This document shows positions 1-12,399 of a stretch of 64,000 bases of DNA, one piece after another. This DNA comes from Rhytidiadelphus loreus (Eukaryota > Streptophyta > Bryopsida > Hypnales > Hylocomiaceae). The translations under genes and the position numbers were made by a program. The number at the start of each line of letters is the position of its first letter. Within the stretch, counting starts at the first letter, position 1. The DNA is taken from contig OX344762.1 of NCBI GenBank assembly GCA_947034895.1, positions 46,232,760 through 46,296,759 on the forward strand, read 5' to 3'. The notes under the pieces were generated by a model that did not search any database, was not told where the DNA came from, and saw only the letters and a program-made list of their open reading frames with translations.

Positions 1-1263
1 TTTGCAAGGGACGCAATGTATTTGTCAGCACCGTTGGGAAAGTGCGTACCACCACCTGGAAAATTCACTTTCTGACCATTGACGACCATCCAATGCTGGT
101 CAGACTTTTCAGTTGCCAAAAAGTTATGAGGCACGTTAGATTGCCAGACTTCGTCTCTGCTTTTCGGCCACCTGATAGGCACCTGCACAGTAAAGAAACA
201 AACATCCAGCAAGCAAAGTGAGCAGCTCGTTGAAATCCACCGATCTTGCCAGCTCAGAGGGATTGTAACACATAAACAAACAAAAACGGTATCCATGAAT
301 TGCACTATATACCTCCTTGAGAACTACAGTTGAAAATTAAGAAGATGGCATACCTTGTAATTAGGAGGAGGAGGAATCATGCAATTGAGTCTGCGGTCAG
401 AAGGAGGACAGTGCCTTTCATAATGCTCCATAACAGAGTGGTTGAGCTTCAACTTCAACTTCTTATTCATTTTAATGTCCAGGCAAGGGATGATTTCCAT
501 AAACTGAGCATCACACACCTGAACATTGCAACATAAAAATCCTCTGTAAGTCACTGTGGTGATTGGTTCACACAGAATCCCGAACGCTCGAGAGAAAGAA
601 GGCGAGGTCCACCAAATGCAGTAAACTGCGGAAGATCCACAGCCACGGGAACCAGTCGATCGGCGAAAGCATAGATCCGCAATCGCAATCAAAATGAAAG
701 ATAACAATGCGGGCGTGCATTCTCAGGCACGCGCTAGCAATTCAAGAGGCTCGAAATCTCCGACAAAACCTAGTGATTCACATCTTGAAGTCATTCTGCG
801 GCTGATAATCCAACAAGATCCAAAAACCGGTTGCACTTACAGAAAATGCTTTCGGCGAATCACCGTCAGCTAATAAGGATTCCTCGTCATTTCCACCAAT
901 CTTCTCCGAAAACACATCTTTCTCGGCACCGGCCTCGTCTTTAGCTTCAGCGTCCACATCGGACCTCACATCAGCATTTCCATCATCAGCTCCAGTTCTC
1001 CCGACATTGGCCTGTCCAGCTTTCACAGATTCGCCTTTAGAGCCAGCTGCGAGATTAGCGCTCCATCCGGAAGCAGACGGATCGAACGTATCCTCCGCAA
1101 CGAGCTTGTTGTTGCGATTGCTGAAGAAGGAACCGTGGTACAAAGAAACGAGGGAAAACATGAGCACCAGAGTGCAAACGATGACAAGCACACGACGCTT
1201 CTGAGCGCCGCCATCGTTGCGACCTCTCATCCTCCCTGCGGTGGTTCCACCTCGGCCAAACAT
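1..1263 (-). CDS. PMT8-like probable pectin methyltransferase (QUA2/DUF248 family), 5' part, 3 exons, runs off left edge
   Basis: Putative SAM-dependent methyltransferase of the plant PMT family, type II Golgi membrane proteins thought to methylate pectin. I read three exons on the minus strand: 1263-841, 518-354 and 182-1 (continuing outside). Both introns are phase 0 with good borders (donors GTAAGT and GTATGC; acceptors TTCAG and GTGCAG). The N-terminus has the short basic MRGRNDGG stretch, then one membrane segment (about residues 24-44). A variable acidic stem follows. The conserved domain then opens with VCDAQFMEIIPCLD, MEHYERHCPP and NCMIPPPP. Exon 3 gives VPIRWPKSRDEVW and FPGGGTHF. 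These match Arabidopsis PMT8 and relatives from memory of the family. The start could be 1263 or the internal Met at 1230, where the family's MRGR begins. The SAM-binding motif lies outside the window. Confidence 0.93.
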
Positions 1264-2040
1264 CCGGCCGTCTCCCTTTCACGCACCACTTCCAACAATG
1301 TAAACTGCTAACTCGAAGCAGCCGCACCCTAACTCTCCACCTCACATACTCAACTAACTATCAGATCCAGGCAGCATTCCTGAGCTCCGGAAACCTCCGC
1401 CCGCGTGCAAAACAGAGTGTGTCCCTTGAACCTCTGGTCAACCTCAAATTTGTTTCCCTCTTTCCCCCTCCCTCTCTCTCTCTCTCTCGCCTCACTCCCG
1501 GCCAACGACCGCTTCTTACACACTCACTGATTGCATCCCTCCAAAAAGGCCACGAGAGTAGGTACGCAGCACGCCCCTCGCCGGGGGAAGGAACAGAAAA
1601 AAAGTTTTTTCCCGGCTGGATTCGAACGTACGCAGAGATTGGAAAAATATGCTTGACTGAGATACTAAATACAGCCAGCCAGGTCTGCTCTGGCAATTCG
1701 GCGATGGAGAGTGACGGACGGAAGGACGGACGAATGGAACTTCTGCTCCAAACCCCTTCCCCGTACTAATAACAACAACTGCGAGACGGAGTTGCCCCCT
1801 CGCCGTTCCATTATTACCGCCGCTGAAGCTTCGTTTTCATCCCGCCGGCTGCCGCCGTCCGTCACTCCCAACGCTTCTGCCCGGCTGCCTCCGTCCACTT
1901 GGGAGTACCGGTAAATAGAAAACCTTCCTTTTGGGCCTCCCCTCCGTCTTTTCAGATCACCACCAAACAGTTGCTGCAATTTATTCTACCTGAACCCTGA
2001 GTGATTCGGCCCATGACAAATGACAAGAAAAATACGGACC
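1264..2040. promoter_or_regulatory. GC-richer 5' flank of the PMT-like gene
   Basis: This stretch directly upstream of the minus-strand PMT-like start is clearly richer in G and C than the intergenic DNA beyond about 2,040. It contains a CT microsatellite near 1,470-1,490 and no convincing exon. It most likely holds the 5' leader and promoter. Open frames here on both strands lack any recognisable domain. Confidence 0.4.
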
Positions 2041-2304
2041 CCCTCATTGTGAAAAAAAGCCCCCTAATTTTTGCTGTGATTTTTCTAATTTCTACACCTA
2101 CCCTATCTAATTAGGGGCCTTTGATTGCAAATCTGAATTCAAAATTTGCAAATCTTATCATCCGATTGCAAATAAATAAAAAGTCTACAATGTTTTCCTC
2201 AAGGGTAAAATGGGACAATGAGGGGGTTAGTTCACCTTGGCCGAAAAATACTTGTTCCAGGTACTGCAGCTCTAACCCCAAAGCACTCTAACTAAATTTT
2301 AGAG

Positions 2305-2541
2305 TTAACCCCTTAACACCTCAATCTTTTTTCAAATTTTGGCACATTTTTGCTTATATCTTTCAACAAAAATATCATTTACCGGAATTTCATGAAATTG
2401 GTCATTAAGGAAGGTTGTCTTTCCAAGATTCAAGTGTTACATTGGATGAATGAGAAGTTAGTTGGACTAAACAGTGCCCCAAAGCCCTCTAGCCCTTTGT
2501 TCATCGTCCAAAATATAGACGTCAAAGTGTTTAAGGGCTAA
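2305..2541. mobile_element. Short TTAA-family TIR element (237 bp)
   Basis: The left end reads TTAACCCCTTAACACCTCAA and the right end, read backwards, TTAGCCCTTAAACACTTTGA. This makes an imperfect terminal inverted repeat that starts CCC just inside a TTAA/CTAA flank. It resembles the other TTAA elements listed here but has unrelated internal sequence and no convincing coding capacity. Confidence 0.5.
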
Positions 2542-2592
2542 TTGTAAAGGTTGTCCCCAGTTGTTTAATTGGAAAAGGTTTAACTAAGAATA

Positions 2593-2900
2593 AGGTAGGA
2601 GGTCCATAAATTGTCCATTTAAGAATCGAAACTAAATTTTGGGAGGTGAAGCTTCTTGAAATATTTTTCAGTAAATTTTCCTTAAAAGACAAGTGGAATT
2701 GGCATCTAACCCAAGTCGTTTCATATTATTTGGAGCTATGTGGAATTAGTGATGAAATTTTGAAGTTGAAATGGCATAGACTCTAAAATCGCCCACCTCC
2801 TAAAATGTACATTGTTTGTACATTGCTAAAGGCTATGAAAAAACAACATTTGAAGAGGTGGGCGATTTTAGAGCATATGCACTTTTAGAACTTCCTACCT
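2593..2900. mobile_element. MITE with AGGTAGGAGG terminal repeat, copy 1
   Basis: A 308-bp element starting AGGTAGGAGGTCC and ending TTCCTACCT, with TA on both outer sides. A second copy lies at 23,308-23,621 and shares the interior (for example ATATTTTTCAGTAAATTTTC and CACCTCCTAAAATGT). Inner inverted sequences around CGCCCACCTC also pair. There is no coding capacity. The TA flank is compatible with a Tc1/mariner-type target, but this is only an inference. Confidence 0.6.
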
Positions 2901-5900
2901 TAGTACAAAAGAAACATAGCACTAAACTCCATCATACCTAATGTTGGTGCTCTAAAGAATTTCATCTTGTGTTTTTCTCAAACTCCAATTCTTGGTCATG
3001 CATTACACACACTTTATGATTAACTCTATTGTAGTTGTTTTTTTTAATACTCGATGTTAAGGTCAAATTTGGCAAAAATCAAGTCATTTTTGTAAAAAAA
3101 CATGTCATATGTCAGCTTGTAATTGGTGCAAAGTGATGTTGATTCTTCAGAATCTAGCATAGAACTTCAATTTCATCACTTCAATGTTGAATCAAACCTT
3201 CACATTTGGTATCGTATAAAATGATAATAACTATTCCAAAACATATATATATATATATATATCACAATGGCCGTATAGAACATTTTTTTTGCTTTTTATT
3301 GATATCCCTCAACACCTTAAAGGACCCGGTGTTCAAATTTCAAACAACAAATGAATACCAACACATTCCAAGCATGCAAAAATGCATTTCTTCATCCATC
3401 AATTTATTTGAAGATTTTTGTGTTATTATTTTAACATCTATACACAAGAATATTTTTGTTTTGTAAATATTCTATAATTCAAAGGGGATTGGGTAGGTCT
3501 AGCTTCAAGAAGTGATTTTTTCAATTCAAAAATTGATCCTTCAAAATGACTTGATAAATATAAATAAATAAAACCCCTCAAAAATCACTATGATTCAAAC
3601 TTAACATTTTGGACTTGAAAGGAAAAAACTCTTGTAAAAATTACAAATATTCAATCTACAATCAATTTTAGAAATAATTTTCAATTTTTGGCTTCAAATA
3701 TTATTGAAAAATATTGATTTGTATACTAGTTGATCTAGCCATACGGATATGATGTATGGATTATAATTTACAATTAATCTTTGAGATTCATCATTAAATT
3801 ATTATTCTAAGTGCATTTTCTAATACATCTTTACAAGTTTGGAAACTTAGACTATCCTATGGTCTTTTAGGAATTAAATTCATGTTCCCTCTTGGTCAAC
3901 TTCATTAGTTTTATGTATTAAAATACAAATTTTAGAAATTTGATATTTTTCCTATATATAGCTATATATATAATTCATATTCACTTTTTAATAATTAAAA
4001 GATTCAAATGAATTTCATCTTGATTTGTTTAAATATTTTCTTTACAAAAATGCTTAAAATAATATGAAAATGGAAGTAATAGTAATAACAAAATGGTGTA
4101 ATTGGTGTACTCTTTGAGCTCACACCAAAAGAAATTCAATAGAGAAGTTCAAAAGTGGTGTATTTTATGTTTTCAAGATGCTATCTTCAAATTGTCACAA
4201 AAACTACTACTTAAATTTTTTTGAAAAAAACTAAGATGGAATAAAAAGTAGATTATTGGAGCTACATTTTCTTAGTTAAGCTTAAGACATCTAACTCCAA
4301 TAACTATGTGAAAATTCAAGTTTAATTTTAAAATGCCCCTCTAGCTTGCAATGTCTTTTGAGGGATATACTACATTATTTTTTTTGGAAGCTTTCTAAAT
4401 GAATTTTAATCAAGATGAAGTGTACTTTTAACGCTTGAAAGACAAGTGTGCCTAAAGGACATGGTTTAAAGGTCAAATATGAATTTCACATATGTAATTA
4501 TTGATTTTAAATGTCTTGATGATTGACTAAAAAATTGTAGTTATGAAATTATTAAAATTATAATTTTTGTGACACCTTCAAGGAAGCATCTTGAAAGCTT
4601 AAAATACACCATTTTAGGACTCAATCTCTATTGAATTTCTCTTATTGTGAGTTCAAAGAGTACACCAACTACACTATGATGTTTATCACTATCATTTCTA
4701 ATTTTTTCTAAAAATTTCACACTATTTAAAGCAAATTTGTAATTTCTATTATTTTTATTTAAAATATAAAATATAAAATCTATAATTTTAATATTGGAGG
4801 AAAAAATATCAAATTTTTGAATTGTGTATTTAATATAAGAAACTAATAAAGTTTGACCAACTGGGAACATGGAATGTCCTTTAAGAGTTAAAACATGCAT
4901 CATACACTTTGTAGATGCCTCTACAATGCAAGTTAAACCACATCCTAGCTATTGGTTGCAAAGATGGGGTTGACTAAAAAATTACACTTTTGGAAAAATG
5001 TAGAACTTATTATTACCACAATATCATCAAATTTGGAATTTCAACTTTGGACTCAGAAATCTCCAATTAGCTAGAAATGGAAAAGAGATACATAACTAAC
5101 CAACTACAAATGAAGGTAGACTTTTAAATCACCATTCTAAAACCCCATTGGATGTAAGCAATAAATCCAATTTGACAAAAATGTATTTGGGGATAGATTT
5201 TGAGAAATGTAAATTGATTATGGTTATTCATGTAACATACTTTGAACTCATATTTTTTCCATCACCTAAATTTTAGATTTGACAAGTAAAATGAGGATTT
5301 AACAAACTTTAAAATCATTTTCCCAATTTCAACATCCTCATAATCAAGGCTTATAATCTTTCAATCTATAAGTGACATTGTTGTGTTTCCTCTTCCTATG
5401 TGATCCATGACATGTCAAGTTTGGATTTGTCTAGTTACAATTTTTCGTTTATTTTTTAAATTGACAAAGCTTGGACTTTTTGCTCAGTTTTGAGCAAACT
5501 CCAAGAAGTTCAAAAAAGGCCTTGTAATAAATAATGTTGATGGATTCTCTACTACAGTTGCTTTTTTTTTAGCAATTTTTTGTTGAAAAGTGATGATTTT
5601 TTATGAGGAATCTTTGGCAAAATATTCTTGCTGTTTAGTAGATGAAATCGCTAACTTACTAACAAATCTTGGAAAAGTATCACTCTGTTTATGGATGAAT
5701 GTACATTATTTTAGATGAATAAATGAAATTTCATCTACTATAGATTGCAAGTTTCATCTCTTTCATGGATGTAAATAGCTTCATCCTTCCAATGATTATC
5801 GCTTTCTGCATTGCCTAAAATAAATGAGAAAAACTAATTAACTTGTTATTTATTTATTTTATTTTAACAAATGGGATAACTTGTTATTTACATGATTAGA

Positions 5901-5990
5901 GCCAAATCAGCCAATCCATAGAAAAAGACACTGAGAATGTACACTAATAATTTTCCCCTTAAAAGAACCATCCATATTACTTCCCATTAT
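2901..5990. other. AT-rich intergenic DNA, no gene seen
   Basis: Strongly AT-rich with only short chance frames. It contains a simple AT dinucleotide run at 3,242-3,262 and scattered low-complexity A/T tracts. No conserved domain, splice-linked exon set or RNA gene was recognised. Confidence 0.5.
3242..3262. repeat. AT dinucleotide microsatellite
   Basis: About ten uninterrupted AT units within AT-rich intergenic DNA. Confidence 0.85.
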
Positions 5991-6650
5991 TGGTAAGGGA
6001 AAGATGCCGACTAACAGGAACCGTTGATTACGCTTTTGCACTTAACGAGAATCGAGAGAGGACTGCCTGGATTAAATTAGTGGAAGCAGCTCAAGGAGGA
6101 TTTCTGACTTCCTGGAGGACTCGGCGGGAGAGGCGCGGTGATCAAATATAGCCCAGTGGACTTTCCCCTCCCGTCCGTCCCCTCTTGTCGGTAAAAAAAT
6201 CCATTTGTTTTTTACCCATATCAACTTACTATTTACCCCCCCTCCGGCCCCCGAAGGTAGATCTGGTATGCAGTGGTGTTTTCGCTTATATTGGAACGAC
6301 CTTTTCCAGCAGGAGATTCAGATCTCCTTTTCTTTAGGGGAAGGGAGGGCCCCACCCGCCCCACCTGCTGCTGACCGATCCGGTTCTCAATCCCCCTATC
6401 CGGGTATCAGGTTAGAACTACTGTACTGTGGAGATTCCGTCCGTTCTCCTCACTACGAGGTGCCTGGTACGGTGTAACGGATGTACGAATGAGTGGGTGT
6501 AGTAGTGCGGGTAAGTAGTACTTGTGTTGTGTGAGTGGACTTGATTTCCTTTCTTTTCTCTCTGTTGTCCATTGTGTTGGCGAATTCAGGGACCGAGGGA
6601 CCGACGGACCGACTCCTGACTCCATTGCACATGGGAGCTGGGATTTTTCA
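5990..6650. other. GC-richer island of unknown nature
   Basis: A sharp rise in GC inside AT-rich DNA, with C-runs and purine-rich stretches. A 90-codon plus-strand frame (6,205-6,477) crosses it but shows no recognisable domain. It could be a relict exon, a promoter or a non-coding RNA start. Nothing in the sequence decides between these. Confidence 0.25.
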
Positions 6651-6904
6651 TTTCATTTTACAGTACTTGTTGGCAGTGCAGAATAGACTGATGAGGTGGC
6701 GATGATGTTTCCATGTAGATAGGGGGGCATACTATAAGGTGGAGCTGTGCATTAAGATTCCACACATATTTGCTGTCTAGGTACTTTGGAGAAGCTATTT
6801 GTCAACTCCCATATTTGAGGGAGATAGAAAAGTTTGGGAGGAGTTGATTGTAAAAAGAATGAAGACGTTCTGACAATAAGTGAGTATTCTGTGATTTTTC
6901 AAAG

Positions 6905-7350
6905 CTGAAATGTTGGATTGTGAGGAAGCCCTAGCTTGTTGAAGCATGAGGAGGCCCTTGTTAAAGTGTTGGATGGTGTGTTTGATTCCCACGTGCATTG
7001 CCATCGTGATAAAGGGTTGTAAAGGTTGTGGCCATGAAAGGGTCTGTTGACGCAATTGGGATGATCTTGTAGGTGATGGAATTGGGTGGATAGTAGTATT
7101 AGGCAATTCTAGCTTAATAGACGAAATATGGAAAATGTTGGACTGTGAGTAGACCCTAGCTTGTTGAAGCATGAGGAGGCCCTTGTTAAAGTGTGGGCTG
7201 ATGCGTCCAATCTCCACGTGCATTGCCATTGTGACAAAGGGTTGTAAAGATTGTGGTGATGAAGGGTCCGTTGACGCAATTGGGAGGATCTTGTAGGTGA
7301 TGGAATTGGATGGATGGTAGTATTAGGCAATTCTAGTTTAATAAATGAAA
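6905..7350. repeat. Two-copy tandem repeat, about 224-bp unit
   Basis: Unit 1 starts near 6,909 and unit 2 near 7,133. Both contain CTAGCTTGTTGAAGCATGAG, GGCCCTTGTTAAAGTG, CACGTGCATTGCCAT and GTTGACGCAATTGGGA in the same order. The copies differ at scattered bases. Minus-strand frames across both units give similar peptides only because the DNA is duplicated. Confidence 0.85.
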
Positions 7351-9499
7351 TATGGGAAAATAGTTCAATTGTTCATCCAAAAGTGTGTCCATTTATCTCC
7401 AAAGAGTGATACTGAGCAATTAACCTCTAAACGTCTAGATCCTTCTTTAGAATTCACGATCTTAGAAAAAATCATTGTATAGTACAATTTTGAAGAATAT
7501 CTTGGAAATTATATACAGATAAAAGTAGTAGGTTTTGAGTTTTAGATTCCACCAATGCTATCACCAATATTTTTTTTATAAATTTTGAAAGAAAAATTTC
7601 TAATTTCCTTCAAAATTTGATTTCAAACAAAATATTATCATTTTTGAATATAATTTATTAGGATGGATTTGAAATGAGATTTTCTTCACACGATGATTTT
7701 TTTAAATTTTAAAAAGAAATCTATGACCCCATTTTTGCAAATTTAGTTTTGAACTAGAGGTCAATGCAATTTTGGCTTAGTCAACCACTTGACATACTTT
7801 CACATTTGTAATTTTAGAAAAATATGTATTCTAGTAACACCAAATCCAACTATTAGAAAGGACAACAACTTGATAAAGTATCTTCACAAATTAAGATGAC
7901 TTTCATCCAGGCAATAATGAGAATGAAGCTTGAGTTTCCGATTTGTTAGTCGTCTAAAGATTGGACGTTGAAGCGCTTTAGGGTAAAATGCTAATGACCT
8001 TAGGGAAGGTTACTTTCAAAATGGGCAAAAAATGCCAAGAACTTGAGCAAATTTTGTGCTCATTTTTTCTTGAGATTGAATATAACATAATTGTAGGATC
8101 TTGAAGTTGACATTGAGAGTGAGCACTTCAAAAAAATTTAGATCATTTGACTGCACAATTTAGGAGGTATTTATTTGAAGTTTTATTTGGGTCAATCCAA
8201 ATGCAAGGCAACACAATTTGAAGGAGCATATCTTCATGAGATTATTTTGAATAATGCATCGCTTGTGCTTAGTGAGAGGTAAGAGAGTTGAGAATGTATA
8301 TGTAAATTTCACAACATTCCAAGCATTTTTCAATTCATGATAGAGCTTGCAATGCACGGTGGTCACTAAAATAAGAGTAATATTTGTAAAAGATAAAAGA
8401 ATGGAACACTTGTCTTTTTCTTCAAACTCCTTGGATTTGTCCTTTTCGAGGTAAATCCAATCTTTTTTTAGGGTGGATAAGAATCACATTGGTTGGCTCT
8501 TTTTAGTCTATGCCCAAATCGAATCCAAAAAAATAAGCTTTAAACTACACTACTCCACTAAACTTAAGAAAATTTTACAAAGTAGAGTTTAATTCAAAAT
8601 TTAATGAAACCTATCTTTGGAGATTTACACAAGGATATTCCTATCTCTACTAGGACCAATTTAGCCACACACAATCGCATGCACTGTATTTTAGACTATC
8701 TGGATAAATTCCCTACAAGTCTATTGATTCCCACTACTTCTAAATGTTGGAATGTCATGAAAATTGTTGAAGAGTGTTATGAGCATAACAAAAATCTATG
8801 ACAATTTTTATTGACATTTTGCCACAACTTGGATAATTTCTAGGAATTTTCCATCATGTGTTTTGGCGGTTGACTATTTAGAAGAGGATTTTCTGCAAGT
8901 CATAATTTTTTGGAACTTTTTATAGAACCTCTTATAGAATTCTACAAAAGATGAGCAAGTTCATATTTTTACTTTGCATATTTAAAGAAGGAGAATAAAA
9001 TTCCATTCTCTCCTTTAATTGTCAGTGAACAATAAATCTTACATATGGAAGGAAATCTTAGCAAACCAATTTTGTTGTTGGAAACCTTGTATGATTACAA
9101 CCTTCGAACATCATACTTTAGCCCTAGATGCCCTCTACTAGTCCATTTTGAGTTGAATCATCTAGCTTGCAAGCTAACAATTGTTATTTTTTTACTATTT
9201 TTTGGCATTGACTAAACAACTTAAACCTATCTTTGGTAATAAAATTAGGGATCTCATTGGAGGTCCTTTAGATTAATTAAACCAAAATGAATCACATGCA
9301 TGTTAGGTTTTGGCAATTTGAGCACTATTCACTCAATATGCATAATTTATAAGACTTTTAGGTTTCTAGCCTTTTCACATGTAGGATTTTGGATGACTTA
9401 GAGTATAGCACTCTATTTTGGACCACATACCATATTGGCATGAAACAAATTTAATTTGATTAAACAATCATTTGAATACTTTTTCCTTAATAATCTTAA
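7351..9499. other. AT-rich intergenic DNA, no gene seen
   Basis: Only short frames without recognisable domains. Nothing I can support as a gene or RNA. Confidence 0.5.
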
Positions 9500-10190
9500 T
9501 TGAGAACCCTAAATGAGGTATAAGTTTGTAAATTCTATTGACAAAAGAACGCTCCAAACTACCTATTCAAACTAATTGGAGATCCAAATCAAATTAAAAA
9601 CATAGCTTTTAACCAACCATTGGATCTATGTAAAAATTAAATTCCTTGAAAGGTTATTTGATTTCCAATCACAAAAAAAAATGAATTAATTAATTAAAAA
9701 AAACACTTCAATTTGAATACCTAAAAAACATTTTGGATTTGAAAAAGCTTTCAAAGTTAAGCCAAGGCTCTAATATTACTTTCGAGCCACATGGGTAATA
9801 TTGGACCATTCTTAAAACTGAAGACATTTCATAGTGAAAAGTCACTTTCTTATTGATAACACTTAAAAAGACCCCTACATCACAAAATGGGCAAACAAAC
9901 AATTTGCAAAATTCTTCTTTACAAAAGAACAATTGTAAATCTCATGAACCCATTCTAGGGATGTTACTAGGGCAATAATCATAGAAATATCATACCTAAA
10001 ATTACAATGGGTGCAAAATTATAAAGTGTCTCTTACAACCACCTACTTGATATCCTCATTTCCTAAGTTTCATCCTCATTTCCTAAGTTTCAGTAATAGA
10101 AACTTCACAATTTGACACAATGAGATTTGCAACCCTAATAAACAATTAGGATTAAAAGAAGAATGCACATATCAACAAGCATCCATCAAT

Positions 10191-10428
10191 CACTAGTAGA
10201 AAGCCTTGTTTAATTGGATGTTCCTGCATCAAAGTTGACGAATTTTCTTAAGCATCCAATGTAACATCTTCATGTGTTTATGTCAATAATGACATCCAAT
10301 GTAGCATAAAGATGTTACATTGGATGTCATTGTTGACATAAACACATGAAGATGTTACATTGGATGCTTAAGAAAATCCGTCAACTTTGACGCAAGAACA
10401 TCCAATTAAACAAGGCTTTCTTCTAGTG
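10191..10428. mobile_element. CACTA-type MITE, 238 bp, AAT target duplication
   Basis: The ends are CACTAGTAGAAAGCC and GGCTTTCTTCTAGTG. The two halves form an almost perfect long hairpin. AAT lies immediately outside both ends, a 3-bp target duplication as expected for CACTA (En/Spm) elements. The matching place in the right arm, near 37,972, is uninterrupted, so the insertion came after the arm duplication. No coding capacity. Confidence 0.9.
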
Positions 10429-10610
10429 AATGCCAACATGCACAATGTACAAAACATAGTCCATGATGCAAATTGTCACTTTTATTACTAGTTGAAGTCA
10501 AAAGATCTTCATATTACAAACAAAAAAGATATCCCCCAATTTGAAAGGATCCATTGTTACAAAAACTTGCAACTACAGCTATGTTGCAAGTGGTATACAC
10601 TTGCAATGCC

Positions 10611-11343
10611 TCAGTTTCCCCATCGGTGAGAGTAGTAGTTGGAGTTGCAGGAGAAGCCATTGTTGGTGATGATCCAATTACAAAAATCTCCCATGCACTG
10701 ACATGGAAGGTTGTTCAAACCTCCAATTCCATCAAACACTTTGAGACTTGTCTGTGGCTTCCCATTGGCAGCAAAATCGCAGTGGTAGTTGAGCCCGGAG
10801 TATTGTCCTAAAACACAAAATTCATTGCCACATACAACTTCAATGACTTGTGATGTAATTGCAACTCTTGGTAGGGCCTTCTTTGTGTGTTTTTGTGAGG
10901 AGATGTGAAAAAGAGTAAGTTCTAGGAGGATGTAAGTAACAATTTTCAAATACAAGTAATCAAAACTATTCTTCACATATTTCAAGAATGGTTATTCTCT
11001 CCTATCAATAGTATATTTTCCTATGTTGTTTTGAATACATGTATATAAAAACCTAACTAATATAAATGGCAATATGGATTCATCTAACTTCACAAGAGTC
11101 ACAATTTAGAGTGTTACCTGCGCTATCCTGAATGAAAAAGTAATAACCGCCACCAGGAGGGACAATGTGGTATCCAAAGTTAAAAACCTTGTTCACGTAG
11201 CAAAAGATCCGAACATTCTCATTCATATTGTTCCTCAAGATAATATTTATCCCCCCTTCCACCCTTGACATAGCCGGAGCAGAAATTAGCACCACCAGAA
11301 ATAGTACGGTTAGTTGGAAGACCAACTCTCCTTGTTTTGCCAT
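10611..11343 (-). CDS. Secreted S1-like (plant self-incompatibility protein homologue) protein, left copy, 2 exons
   Basis: A predicted 140-aa secreted protein of the plant S1/SPH type. Exons are 11343-11118 and 10807-10611, joined by a 310-bp phase-1 intron (donor CAG/GTAACA, acceptor TTTTAG/GA). Residues 1-29 form a signal peptide with a hydrophobic core around LTVLFLVVLISAPA. The mature part has the family pattern: NVRIFCYV, then GYHIVPPGGGYYFF, then YHCDF, KVFDG and a C-terminal CNWIITNNGF block. Six cysteines (48, 85, 111, 113, 118, 129) suggest disulphides. Known members act as secreted ligands in poppy self-incompatibility; most homologues have no known role. The unspliced frame would stop after 87 residues, losing the conserved C-terminal half, so splicing is favoured. 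It transcribes outward from the inverted duplication. The S1 assignment comes from pattern recognition, not a search. Confidence 0.75.
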
Positions 11344-11558
11344 GCTTGAGCCACTAATATAAGACCAAAATGCAAATTTCTATGAACACAGTCAATCATA
11401 CGTTAATTAGAATCAAGTTGTGAAAAGATGTAAATCAAAAGATATAAAGGACTAACTGCACATAGAGATCTAATACAAAACATCAACTCTACTAAATATT
11501 GCACAACTTTGTCACTTTTCAAGAGGTGGGGCTTGAAATGGAAGTCTAGTTTTGAGAT

Positions 11559-11860
11559 CTAAATTATATTGGAGATGAATCTTTCAATTTTTGGTCCTCT
11601 AAATTGTGCCAATCTAACTACATCAACAGTAATAGCGAAAAACTCTATGAAAATCAATATAAAAAATGCACAACTTTTCAACCTAAGGCACTCTAACAAC
11701 AAGTAGTGCCAATGGTTTGGAAACAATTCTATCAACCATTCATACACAAGGTTTATGACACTAAGAGCTATGTAACTACATCTAAAACTACCCTTTGAGA
11801 TTCTAGCATACAACTTTTCAATTGTGAATGAATGCAATTGCTAAGACAAAGTTATTCTTG
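11559..11860 (-). pseudogene. Decayed coding-like segment containing EKLYARISKG, left copy
   Basis: A 92-codon frame with TIEKLYARISKG, LVYEWLIELFPNHWHY and LLLECLRLKSC, followed by VDVVRLAQF. The right arm has the same segment at 36,459-36,830. In the right copy the frame ends soon after KSCAFF, while in the left copy the upstream residues (conserved PLY.. FVLA) lie in another frame. Frame lesions in opposite places suggest remnants of one older gene whose family I do not recognise. A coincidental frame kept only by the duplication is the alternative. Confidence 0.35.
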
Positions 11861-12097
11861 TATAGAGGTATAACCGGAATTTTGCGAACCGAACTGGACA
11901 AAAAGTTCCAAACTGTTATCAAAGGCTAAATAAGGTTGCCATGGCTATTTCCATACATTTTAGAACTACAACTACAAGAATTAATCTTCAAGACCTTTGT
12001 TTGATCCTAAAAGAAACTTTGTAATCATGAACTCAAGCTCGACTCTTTTCTAACAAGTTAGAAAATGAAGACAAACCTAACTATAGCAATGAAGTCT

Positions 12098-12337
12098 TCA
12101 AAAGTGTACATGCAAGAGTGAAGGAGTGCTTAGATTTTTATATGCATTGCCTTGGATGATAGCAAGAAGCTTAAGGTGAATTGTTTTGCACACAAGAGAT
12201 TTCCTCTCTATGCGATTTGATCTTGTGCGTGTCGAGTGCGCAAAGTTAAAGCTACAAATTGGTTCCTTAAGATCCCAAAAGTTGGATTTCTCAAATTGAT
12301 AGAAGTATGGAGGAGGTGACGTAAAAGTTGAGCCCAT
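12098..12337 (-). CDS. Short ORF MGSTFTSP..., shared with right arm, function unknown
   Basis: A 79-codon frame with a counterpart in the right arm starting at Met 35,811. Both copies keep the frame (PYFYQFE, STRTRSNRIE, TIHLKLLAIIQGN) despite many substitutions, and differ by one in-frame codon loss. That is weak evidence for coding. There is no signal peptide or recognised domain. It may be the first exon of a gene now decayed, or a leader. Confidence 0.3.
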   Translation of the reverse strand: MGSTFTSPPPYFYQFEKSNFWDLKEPICSFNFAHSTRTRSNRIERKSLVCKTIHLKLLAIIQGNAYKNLSTPSLLHVHF

Positions 12338-12399
12338 GTGAGGTATTATCTACTCAAGCACAAACGGAAGGAGCAAGTATATGCTTTCCATTACTAGTC

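Noticed and set aside
778..840. C-terminal extension of PMT exon 1 (VSATGFW...) to a stop
   Set aside because: Reads through a clear GTAAGT donor; the family continues in frame at VCDAQ in the next exon.
1614..1676. GATTCGAAC motif suggesting a minus-strand tRNA T-arm
   Set aside because: No five-pair T-stem forms around it, and the possible acceptor pairing would give only about 63 nt. Not a tRNA.
6205..6477. 90-codon proline-rich plus frame
   Set aside because: No known domain, composition is due to the GC-rich island, and no adjoining exons were found.
11080..11117. Unspliced 87-aa version of the S1-like protein ending NTLNCDSCEVR
   Set aside because: A donor at CAG/GTAACA leads to a second exon that restores the conserved C-terminal half; both arms agree.
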